From Campylobacter concisus (GTDB lineage: Bacteria > Campylobacterota > Campylobacteria > Campylobacterales > Campylobacteraceae): a stretch of DNA of 64,000 nt. This document shows positions 57,236 to 64,000 of this stretch, piece by piece (positions within the stretch are counted from its first letter, which is position 1; the number at the start of each line of letters is the position of its first letter). The notes beneath the pieces are model-generated. The model did not search any database. It worked only from the letters and a program-made list of their open reading frames with translations, and had not been told where the DNA came from. The stretch lies in the NCBI RefSeq assembly GCF_001891085.1, contig NZ_JXUP01000003.1:186001-250000 (forward strand), in the 5' to 3' direction. A program made the translations under genes and the position numbers.

Positions 57236-58129
57236 GTGGAAAATTCGCTTCAAGGTGCGATGACCGCACTCATTACGCCATTTAAAAATCAAAAAGTAGA
57301 TGAAGTCAGTTTTGAAAAACTAATAAAAAGACAGATAAAACACGGCATAGATGTCGTCGTGCCGGTAGGAACTACTGGCGAAAGTGCAACTCTAACTCAT
57401 GATGAGCATAGAATTTGTATCGAAATAGCCGTAGATGCATGTAAAGGCACAAATGTAAAAGTACTAGCTGGTGCTGGTAGTAACGCAACTCACGAGGCTA
57501 TTGGTATCGCTAAATTTGCTCAAGCCCATGGCGCTGATGGTATCCTATCAGTTGCGCCTTACTACAACAAACCAACCCAAGAAGGACTTTACGAGCACTA
57601 CAAAGCTATCGCAAATAGCATTGAAATCCCTGTGCTTCTTTATAATGTTCCAGGTAGAGTTGGCGTGGATATCTTGCCAGCGACCGTTTTTAGACTTTTT
57701 AAAGAGTGCAAAAATATCTACGGCATCAAGGAAGCTACAGGCAGTATCGATAGATGCGTCGATCTACTGGCTCACGAGCCAAATTTGGTAGTCATTAGCG
57801 GCGAAGATGCGATCAACTATCCTATCATATCAAATGGTGGTAAAGGCGTTATATCAGTTACTGCAAACCTCTTACCAGATCAAATTTCAGAGCTTACACA
57901 CCTTGCGATGAACGAAGAGTACAAAAAAGCAAAACTAATAAACGATAATCTATATACTATAAATAAAACGCTCTTTTGCGAAAGCAATCCGATACCGATC
58001 AAAGCAGCGATGTATCTAGCTGGACTCATCGACTCTTTGGAGTACCGCTTGCCACTTTGCAAACCAAGTAAAGAAAATTTTAAAAAGATAGAAGAAGTAA
58101 TAAAAAATTACGAAATAAAGGGTTTTTAA
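57236..58129 (+). CDS. dapA: 4-hydroxy-tetrahydrodipicolinate synthase
   Basis: Condenses pyruvate and aspartate semialdehyde for lysine and diaminopimelate. 297 residues, start GTG at 57236 with AAAAAAGGA. Motifs: [28 protein letters not shown], Schiff-base Lys in YGIKEATGS. Shares one base with the next gene. Confidence 0.96.
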   Translation: MENSLQGAMTALITPFKNQKVDEVSFEKLIKRQIKHGIDVVVPVGTTGESATLTHDEHRICIEIAVDACKGTNVKVLAGAGSNATHEAIGIAKFAQAHGADGILSVAPYYNKPTQEGLYEHYKAIANSIEIPVLLYNVPGRVGVDILPATVFRLFKECKNIYGIKEATGSIDRCVDLLAHEPNLVVISGEDAINYPIISNGGKGVISVTANLLPDQISELTHLAMNEEYKKAKLINDNLYTINKTLFCESNPIPIKAAMYLAGLIDSLEYRLPLCKPSKENFKKIEEVIKNYEIKGF

Positions 58130-58917
58130 TGAAGGACACACTAAACGAATTTAAAGGTAAAACACTAGTCATCAGCGGTGGAACTAGAGGCATTGGTAGA
58201 GCCATAGTCGAAGAATTTGCAAAAGCTGGTGTAAATATAGCATTTACCTACAACTCAAACGAAGAGCTTGCAAAAGAACAAGCAAAAGAGCTTGAAGCTA
58301 CTTATAAGATAAAAGCTAGAGCCTACGCGCTAAACATCCTTGAGCCAGAGACTTATAAAGAGCTATTTTTAAAGATAGACGAGGATTTTGATAGGATTGA
58401 TTTTTTCATCTCAAATGCTATCATCTCAGGTCGCGCAGTAGCTGGTGGATACACTAAATTTATGAAGCTAAAACCAAGAGGCATAAACAATATCTTTACA
58501 GCAACAGTAAATGCCTTTGTCGTAGGCACTCAAGAAGCTGCAAAACGCATGGAAAAAGTGGGTGGCGGCAGCATCATTAGCCTATCATCGACTGGAAATT
58601 TAGTCTATATCGAAAACTACGCAGGTCACGGCACAGCAAAAGCAGCCGTTGAGGCGATGGCAAGATATGCCGCAACTGAGCTTGGCGAGAAAAATATCCG
58701 CGTAAACGTCGTAAGTGGCGGCCCTATCGAGACAGATGCACTAAGAGCCTTTACAAACTACGAAGAGGTTCGCGATATGACGGCAAAGCTTAGCCCACTA
58801 AACCGCATGGGACAGCCGACTGATCTAGCCGGAGCATGTCTATTTTTGTGCTCATCTAAGGCTAGCTGGGTGACTGGACATACATTTATAATAGATGGTG
58901 GCACGACCTTTAAATGA
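58129..58917 (+). CDS. Short-chain dehydrogenase resembling enoyl-ACP reductase III (FabL)
   Basis: 262 residues, NADP-type SDR (SGGTRGIGRAIVEEF). The catalytic pattern is Tyr-x6-Lys (NYAGHGTAKAA), the spacing of enoyl-ACP reductases, not the YxxxK of ordinary SDRs. SSTGNLVYIENY and VVSGGPIETDALRAF align by eye with Bacillus FabL. So fatty-acid elongation is likely. Often labelled only 'oxidoreductase'. A FabI may exist elsewhere in the genome. Confidence 0.82.
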   Translation: MKDTLNEFKGKTLVISGGTRGIGRAIVEEFAKAGVNIAFTYNSNEELAKEQAKELEATYKIKARAYALNILEPETYKELFLKIDEDFDRIDFFISNAIISGRAVAGGYTKFMKLKPRGINNIFTATVNAFVVGTQEAAKRMEKVGGGSIISLSSTGNLVYIENYAGHGTAKAAVEAMARYAATELGEKNIRVNVVSGGPIETDALRAFTNYEEVRDMTAKLSPLNRMGQPTDLAGACLFLCSSKASWVTGHTFIIDGGTTFK

Positions 58918-58950
58918 GAAGATTGAAATTTTAAGCATAAAGGCATATTT

Positions 58951-59496
58951 GTGAGTTTAAATTTACCAAACGCATTGGCATTTTTTAGGATACTACTGGC
59001 TCCACTTATGTTTTTTATGCTTGTAAATGCGCCAGGAATTTTTACGCAAATTCACATAAGCTGGATAAACTACTTCGCAGCTCTTATTTTTGTGATCGCC
59101 TCGGTGACTGACTTTTTTGACGGCTACATCGCCAGAAGTTGGGATCAAAAGACCAAACTTGGCACTATCCTTGACCCACTAGCTGATAAGATGCTGATCT
59201 TGGCTGCATTTTTAGGCCTTATGATGCTTGGTAGAGCGAGCGCTTGGGCTGTTTATCTCATCTTGGTAAGGGAGTTTTTTATAACTGGCTTTCGTGTCGT
59301 GATGGCAAGTGATGGTGTCGAGGTCGCTGCATCAATGGCTGGCAAAGTAAAAACAGTCTCGCAGATGTTTGCGGTTGGATTTTTACTGATGAGCTGGCCT
59401 GGTGGCGAGCTTTTGCTCTGGATAGCTGTTGCGCTTACGCTTTATTCTGGATTTGAGTATATTTTTGCCTATGTAAAGGCGATGAAAAAGAGCTAA
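58951..59496 (+). CDS. pgsA: CDP-diacylglycerol-glycerol-3-phosphate 3-phosphatidyltransferase
   Basis: 181 residues, start GTG. The CDP-alcohol phosphotransferase motif is intact (DFFDGYIARSW ... GTILDPLADK). First committed step to phosphatidylglycerol and cardiolipin. About four to five membrane helices. Confidence 0.95.
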   Translation: MSLNLPNALAFFRILLAPLMFFMLVNAPGIFTQIHISWINYFAALIFVIASVTDFFDGYIARSWDQKTKLGTILDPLADKMLILAAFLGLMMLGRASAWAVYLILVREFFITGFRVVMASDGVEVAASMAGKVKTVSQMFAVGFLLMSWPGGELLLWIAVALTLYSGFEYIFAYVKAMKKS

Positions 59497-59588
59497 AATT
59501 TCTTTCGCTCGTAAGACCCAAAGTTTTTACTTGCAAAAATTTATATAAATAATCAAATCTTCATTTTCAAAATAAGTAAAATCAAGTT

Positions 59589-59618
59589 AAAAATTTCTCC
59601 TAGCTAAAAGAAATTTTT
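59589..59618. terminator. Weak hairpin between pgsA and rseP
   Basis: 10-bp stem AAAAATTTCT/AGAAATTTTT with a 10-base loop. All but two pairs are A-T, so it is a poor terminator; it ends in the T's of the stem itself. Confidence 0.3.
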
Positions 59619-59692
59619 AGTTAAATGCCGTTTGAGAGTAAATTTATAAATTTTGGCTAAAATCTCATCAATTTTTCAAAAAAAGGTAAGTT

Positions 59693-60802
59693 TTGAAAGG
59701 CATTCTCTTCACGCTAGCCCTGCTTTGCATCGGGCTTTATGCGTATTCGTTTTATTTTTTAGTGACCGTTTTAGCCATTAGTTTTCTCATATTTTTTCAC
59801 GAGCTTGGCCACTTTTTGGCAGCAAGAACGCTTGGCGTAAAGGTAAATACCTTTAGTATTGGCTTTGGCGAGAAAATTTACACCAAAAACGTTGGCGGCA
59901 CCGACTACTGCCTAAGCGCGATCCCACTTGGCGGATACGTGCAGCTAAAAGGGCAAGACGACACCGACCCAAAGGCAAAAAACTACGACGCTGACAGCTA
60001 CAACGTGCTAAGTCCGATAAAGCGAATTTACATCCTCTTTGCTGGGCCATTTTTCAACTTTATCTTGGCGTTTTTCATATACATTTTGCTTGGATCTATC
60101 GGAGTTGAAAGACTTGCGCCAAGTATAGGCCACATAGCTGAAGGCTCGGCAGCTGCAAGTGCTGGGCTAGCTAAAAATGATAAAATTTTAGCAATAAATG
60201 GCGTAAAGATAAACGAGTGGGATGAGATCAGTAAAAATGTAAAGCTTGAGCCAAGCACCATTTTGATAGATCGCAACGGCTCGCAAATGACTATAAATTT
60301 AACACCAAAAATAGGCGAGACGATAAATCTATTTAATGAAAAGGTGCAGCGCCCACTGATCGGAATTTCTCCAAATGGAGAAGTGATAAAAATTTACCAT
60401 ACTGGTCTTGCAGGCATAAATTTTGCCTTTAGTGAGACGATCGAGGCATCAAAACTAATCTTTAAAAGCTTTACCAAACTAGTAAGTGGAGCTGTGCCGC
60501 TAAAAGAGGTCGGTGGCATCGTACAGATCGCTGATGTCACTTCAAAAGCCGCAAAAATAAGTCTTGGCGTACTTTTGACGATCGTCGCTTTAATCTCAGT
60601 AAATTTAGGTGTCCTAAATTTATTCCCCATCCCAGCACTTGATGGTGGGCACATACTTTTTAACTTATATGAGCTAACTTTTAGACGCGAAATAAATGAG
60701 CGAGTGCTTGTTGCTCTTACCTACTGTGGCTGGGCGCTACTGCTTGGCATCATGGTGCTCGCGACATTTAATGATATTATGAGATTAAGTGGAGGTTTAT
60801 GA
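59693..60802 (+). CDS. rseP: Site-2 intramembrane protease RseP
   Basis: 369 residues, start TTG with AAAAAAGG upstream. HExxH in FFHELGHFLAAR (H36, E37, H40) inside a membrane helix, one PDZ domain (about residues 125-200) and the C-terminal NLFPIPALDGGH. Enteric RseP has two PDZ domains and is near 450 residues, so this is the compact single-PDZ type. Substrates unknown. ATGA overlap with the next gene. Confidence 0.92.
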   Translation: MKGILFTLALLCIGLYAYSFYFLVTVLAISFLIFFHELGHFLAARTLGVKVNTFSIGFGEKIYTKNVGGTDYCLSAIPLGGYVQLKGQDDTDPKAKNYDADSYNVLSPIKRIYILFAGPFFNFILAFFIYILLGSIGVERLAPSIGHIAEGSAAASAGLAKNDKILAINGVKINEWDEISKNVKLEPSTILIDRNGSQMTINLTPKIGETINLFNEKVQRPLIGISPNGEVIKIYHTGLAGINFAFSETIEASKLIFKSFTKLVSGAVPLKEVGGIVQIADVTSKAAKISLGVLLTIVALISVNLGVLNLFPIPALDGGHILFNLYELTFRREINERVLVALTYCGWALLLGIMVLATFNDIMRLSGGL

Positions 60803-61437
60803 TGATAGTTTTAAGAGAGCTTTTAGAAAAGATCGAAAATTTAAGCAAAGACGTGACGCTAATCGCCGTTAGCAAAAATGTCACAAGTACTGAAGTAAGA
60901 GAGCTTTACGCACAAGGGCAAAGGAATTTTGGCGAAAATAGAGTCCAAGAGCTAGCCAAAAAAGAGCTAGAACTGCAAAATTTTACTGATATAAAATGGC
61001 ATATGATCGGCCGTTTGCAAAATAACAAAATAAATCAAATGATAAGCCTAAAGCCCACACTTTGGCAAAGCTGCGATAGCTTTGAAAGGGCCGTAGAGGT
61101 CGATAAAAGGCTTAGCTACAAGCTAGACACCTTGCTTCAAATAAACTCAGCTGATGAAGATACAAAGCAAGGTGTAAGCGTAGCAAATGCGGCAGAAATT
61201 TATGGGCGCATCCAAAGCGAGTGCAAAAATATCAATCTAAAAGGCGTGATGAGTATCGGAGCGCATGTGGATGAGCCAAAAGAGATTCAAAAGAGCTTTG
61301 AGCTAACTTATAAAATTTTTGATAGCCTAAAGCCAAAAGGTGCAACTATCTGCTCGATGGGTATGAGTAGTGACTTCGAGCTAGCGATAAAATGCGGCTC
61401 AAATATGATTCGCCTTGGGACAATGCTTTATCTATAA
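60799..61437 (+). CDS. YggS/PROSC family pyridoxal phosphate homeostasis protein
   Basis: 212 residues, alanine-racemase-type barrel alone. PLP Lys in LIAVSKNVTSTEVREL; NFGENRVQELAKK, WHMIGRLQNNKIN, and SMGMSSDFELAIKCGSNMIRLG near the C-terminus. A PLP-binding regulator with no known catalysis. Last gene of the plus-strand run. Confidence 0.93.
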   Translation: MMIVLRELLEKIENLSKDVTLIAVSKNVTSTEVRELYAQGQRNFGENRVQELAKKELELQNFTDIKWHMIGRLQNNKINQMISLKPTLWQSCDSFERAVEVDKRLSYKLDTLLQINSADEDTKQGVSVANAAEIYGRIQSECKNINLKGVMSIGAHVDEPKEIQKSFELTYKIFDSLKPKGATICSMGMSSDFELAIKCGSNMIRLGTMLYL

Positions 61438-61439
61438 AT

Positions 61440-61523
61440 TTATCGCTTTTGTACGCCCCTACCACTAATGAAATAGATTACTGCTGGAGCTATGTAAATT
61501 TCTAGCCAAAAAGACTTAGGCAA
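61440..61523 (-). pseudogene. Possible 27-codon hydrophobic remnant downstream of comF
   Basis: Minus strand, 13 bases after comF. A TTG-initiated frame reads MPKSFWLEIYIAPAVIYFIS then a basic end. It looks like the first helix of a small membrane protein or a decayed end. No ribosome site, and an 8-T tract precedes it. Confidence 0.2.
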
Positions 61524-61536
61524 AAAAAATTAAAAT

Positions 61537-62106
61537 TTAATGTTTAGCGTCAGCCAAAACTAGAGCAAAAAGTACTTTTACGCCAGCTTTTTCTAGAGTA
61601 TTTCTAGCCTCAAGTATCGTAGTGCCAGTAGTTACGATATCATCTACTAAAATAACTGGAGCAGTGATCTTTTTTAGGATTTTAAAATTTCTTGGGTTAT
61701 TTTGTCTAAATTGTAAATCCTTACCACTATAGCTGATCTTACTGGTTGCATGCAGTGCATGAAATATGGGCTTTAGATTTTTAGCCCTTAGTGCATTTGC
61801 CAAAATAGCCGTGTGTGAGTAGCCAAAATGAACTCTATCATCTATAGGCAGAGCATAGACTTTCTCCGGAAAGCTAAAGCTTTTAGCAAATTTCTTAAAT
61901 GCAAATTTGGCTAAATTTTTATAGATAAAAAGTCCGTGCATTTGGTGCTTTGAGTGGATAAGCTCTTTGATCTCAGAGTAGCCGTAAAAGCTATAAATTT
62001 TAAAGCCCTCTAGCTCTCTTACTACAGGGCTTGGCTCGCTTAAAATTTGCGAGCAGGTTTTACAAAATGTCTTTAGCGTAAAGCTCTTGCAAAACGCACA
62101 AAACAT
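61537..62106 (-). CDS. comF: ComF family phosphoribosyltransferase
   Basis: 189 residues. N-terminal zinc pair CAFC ... CKTC (residues 3-19), then PRTase fold ending with the PRPP loop VILVDDIVTTGTTILEA. ComF homologues act in DNA uptake during natural transformation, plausible for Campylobacter. Its ATG shares a base with the upstream stop. Confidence 0.88.
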   Translation of the reverse strand: MFCAFCKSFTLKTFCKTCSQILSEPSPVVRELEGFKIYSFYGYSEIKELIHSKHQMHGLFIYKNLAKFAFKKFAKSFSFPEKVYALPIDDRVHFGYSHTAILANALRAKNLKPIFHALHATSKISYSGKDLQFRQNNPRNFKILKKITAPVILVDDIVTTGTTILEARNTLEKAGVKVLFALVLADAKH

Positions 62107-62663
62107 CAGCTATTTAAGATAGCGATCGCAGAGCGTTTAACGGCGTCGTTGATGATGTCTGTTAAGAATGGCTTAAACGCTCCACCTGTGGGAATTAACT
62201 CAAATTTGGTTTGATTATTTGAAATATTTTTAACGATACTTTGATCGCCTTTTTGGATCTTAAGTGTAATCTTAATATTGCCTTTTGTATTATCAGTGCC
62301 GTATCCGCTCATATTTGCTTCAAATTCGTTGATAAAAATTTCAACTACAACGCCACCCATGCCATTTACATTTGCACCGCGCGCCATAAGTTCTTTTTTG
62401 AGCGAATCGCTAAAATAAGTAGCAAGATCGTTTTGAAGCACGACATATTCTTTTACTGTGCCTTTACTATCAGTGATCGTAGCAATGGTACTTTTGTTTT
62501 TGCGGTTGTCATACACTGCGCTTATATAGGCCTCAAAGCCGCTATTTTGCTGGCTTGCAGCAGCCTTATATGGATCAAATGCGACAACACTTTGACTTGG
62601 CGCACAACCAGTTAAAAACAAAACAAAAAGTCCAAAAATAGCTAAAAATTTAAATTTATTCAT
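62106..62663 (-). CDS. YajG-like lipoprotein
   Basis: 185 residues, lipobox FLTGC with the lipidated Cys20. The fold pattern (YSD-rich N-part, FSDSLKKELMARGANV, VVVEIFINEFEA, then alternating beta strands) is like YajG and related outer-membrane lipoproteins. Role unknown. Pairs with the next lipoprotein upstream. Confidence 0.75.
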   Translation of the reverse strand: MNKFKFLAIFGLFVLFLTGCAPSQSVVAFDPYKAAASQQNSGFEAYISAVYDNRKNKSTIATITDSKGTVKEYVVLQNDLATYFSDSLKKELMARGANVNGMGGVVVEIFINEFEANMSGYGTDNTKGNIKITLKIQKGDQSIVKNISNNQTKFELIPTGGAFKPFLTDIINDAVKRSAIAILNS

Positions 62664-62674
62664 CGTTTTTCCTT

Positions 62675-63397
62675 TTAAAGTTTAGTGATCTCATCGGCTA
62701 CTTTTATCGCGGCTTGTTTAACTAAAAGTGCGATAAAAAAGTCAAACTGACCAGACTCTGAAGCCTCTAGCTTCTCCACATGGTGCCTAGTCGAGATAGG
62801 TAACGTTTTTTTGAAATTTATATTTGAAAGGATAAGAAGCCCATTTAGATGTCCATTTAAAATTTCTGAACTTCCCGAATAGCTTCCTCTAAGCTCGTCA
62901 AATCTAAAATCAAGCCTGTACGTATAAGGCGATGTTTGAGTATCGACAACAACGATCCCGCGAGAATTTAACTCACGCTGCAAAAACATGTAAAAAAGCA
63001 CTTCAAGGCGCGGATTTGAGTTAAAAACTGCAGTATTTCCTTCAACACCTGTGTAATATATCGATCTTGCACTACTTCTGGCATCGACGATCCTGTGGAA
63101 ATAAACCTTTTTTAATCCAACATTAGTATCGATCATGTTTTTTTCCAAGCAGCAGTTTATTGCTACATCACTTTTGTATTTAACACCATTTATAAAAAGA
63201 CCATCGCCCCTGCCTTTACAAGCGCTGCAGTCAGCCGGTATCCTCATAACCTCTTCAAAATACATCTTATCTTCGCTGTTTATGCTCGCACTTTGCACAC
63301 CGTCTATACCCTCACACGATAGACAAAGGCTAGCTTTAGCCACGCAACCAGTTAGAAAGATAGCTGCAAAAACTGCTAGTAATGTCATTCTTAGCAT
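62675..63397 (-). CDS. Cysteine-rich lipoprotein
   Basis: 240 residues, lipobox IFLTGC (Cys18). The mature N-part has CLSC and CSAC plus a CC pair (NCCLEK), suggesting disulfides or metal binding. The C-terminal half has the same layout as the neighbouring YajG-like protein (LQRELNSRGIVVVDTQ), so the two may be diverged paralogues. Function unknown. Confidence 0.7.
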   Translation of the reverse strand: MLRMTLLAVFAAIFLTGCVAKASLCLSCEGIDGVQSASINSEDKMYFEEVMRIPADCSACKGRGDGLFINGVKYKSDVAINCCLEKNMIDTNVGLKKVYFHRIVDARSSARSIYYTGVEGNTAVFNSNPRLEVLFYMFLQRELNSRGIVVVDTQTSPYTYRLDFRFDELRGSYSGSSEILNGHLNGLLILSNINFKKTLPISTRHHVEKLEASESGQFDFFIALLVKQAAIKVADEITKL

Positions 63398-63621
63398 TTT
63401 ACTTCCTTTTGCTCTTTTTGTTTTTTGCGGAGATTTTTCACACTCTCGCCTGCGATGCCGTAGTTATTCGTATCGATCTCATCGATAATGACAACGGTAT
63501 TTTGAGCGCTTCTACCTAAAATTTCGCTTATTAGCTTTGTAACTCCGCTTATCATCTTCTCTTTTTGCTCCACACTTGGGCTATCGCCCTCTTTTGTCAC
63601 GCAAATTTTCACAAATGGCAT
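63391..63621 (-). CDS. 4-oxalocrotonate tautomerase-family protein
   Basis: 76 residues from the ATG at 63621 (AGGAGC site); longer upstream frames would bury the catalytic proline. Pro2 (MPFVKICV) acts as general base; an EKMISGVTKLISEILG helix and NTVVIIDEID follow. Substrate unknown. Overlaps the lipoprotein start by 7 bases. Confidence 0.9.
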   Translation of the reverse strand: MPFVKICVTKEGDSPSVEQKEKMISGVTKLISEILGRSAQNTVVIIDEIDTNNYGIAGESVKNLRKKQKEQKEVKC

Positions 63622-63793
63622 AGTGCTCCTTTTTGCAAATTTAGTATTTAAACCTATCAAAACAGCATAAGACAAGTCATAATGTCGTGAGATGATTTTG
63701 GATGTTGCGCATAAATTTTCGATCAAGATAGGACAAATAGTCCATCGAAGAGAGAAAATTTAAAGCTCATTCAAAGGCGCTCACGGCACGCCT

Positions 63794-64000
63794 CTAGTCT
63801 ATTTTTAGGACGGATAAAAACGCCTCCTGCGGCAAATTCACCTTTCCTATCGCCTTCATCCTCTTCTTACCCTCTTTTTGCTTTTCTAGCAACTTCCTCT
63901 TACGAGTGATGTCGCCGCCGTAGCACTTGGCTGTGACGTTTTTGCCCATTGATTTTACGGTTTCGCGAGCTATGATTTTATTGCCGATGCTCGCTTGTAT
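63794..64000 (-). CDS. lepA: Elongation factor 4 (LepA), C-terminal part
   Basis: 69 codons of the 3' end; the rest is outside. The reading [19 protein letters not shown] and [15 protein letters not shown] is the diagnostic LepA C-terminal tail. Ribosome-associated GTPase. Confidence 0.95.

Noticed and set aside
1..64000. tRNA genes, CRISPR arrays, insertion sequences, prophage
   Set aside because: By eye I found no cloverleaf, spaced direct repeats, transposase or phage genes; a tRNA scan would be needed to be fully sure.

Overview
The window looks like chromosomal DNA from a Campylobacter, most like the C. concisus/C. curvus side of the genus. This rests on gene content: a Ni-Fe hydrogenase hydABC set, class II DAHP synthase, dispersed flagellar operons with sigma-54 and sigma-28 promoters, a membrane-tethered MurF, AT-rich intergenic DNA, and gene orders I recall from C. 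jejuni (trpC-HIT-mnmH; murF-ddl-ruvA-FapA//murJ-cysS-msbA-pyrD-M16-dapA). The species call is an inference. Nothing looks like a prophage, integron or CRISPR array. Apart from one McrBC cassette this is a dense core genome with many ATGA/GTGA overlaps and several TTG/GTG starts.

Region by region. 1-3.1 kb: minus-strand hydA-hydB-hydC (5' part of hydC only). 3.4-4.2 kb: flgH with its own sigma-54 promoter, back to back with pta-ackA (4.2-6.8 kb, acetate overflow/substrate-level ATP). 6.9-10.1 kb: ilvB-ilvH-lpxD. 10.3-19.5 kb: one compact minus-strand run, aroG(class II)-flavin oxidoreductase-coiled-coil protein-trmN6-YkgJ-TPR-trpC-HIT-mnmH, behind a clear extended -10. 19.6-21.8 kb: two tandem RarD/EamA permeases and a small membrane-anchored protein. 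21.9-24.8 kb: mcrB-mcrC Type IV restriction. 24.9-30.7 kb: nagZ-like, gpsA, gatB, atpB, a TSUP permease and sodC.

30.7-36.4 kb: a flagellar operon flgI-flgJ-flgM-flgN-flgK followed by a DUF2400 gene, with a sigma-54 promoter before flgI and a sigma-28-like promoter before flgM; rsmD and a small receiver-like protein lie upstream. 36.5-39.3 kb: flaG-fliD-fliS-fliT-like, with a sigma-28 promoter. 39.3-39.6 kb: RNase P RNA (rnpB). 39.7-42.7 kb: peptidase E, a cryptic 0.4-kb region with two tiny ORFs, truD-thiL.

42.7-50.2 kb: hypothetical and Sel1-like proteins, then a minus-strand cell-wall/repair group (ruvA-ddl-orphan antitoxin-hydrolase-murF, FapA upstream). 50.4-61.4 kb: a plus-strand run murJ-cysS-msbA-pyrD-M16-dapA-enoyl reductase (FabL-type)-pgsA-rseP-yggS, rich in envelope biogenesis functions. 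61.5-64 kb: comF, two lipoproteins and a tautomerase, ending in the 3' part of lepA.

Themes: the flagellar hierarchy is readable directly from promoters (RpoN for basal parts, FliA for flgM and flaG-fliD-fliS). Peptidoglycan and lipid enzymes cluster between 44 and 61 kb. I found no clear new multi-gene system. The best leads are the McrBC cassette with its unfamiliar McrB N-terminus, a long tethered coiled-coil protein with an OmpA-like C-terminus, a short degenerate receiver protein beside flaG, and the cryptic region at 40.4-40.7 kb.
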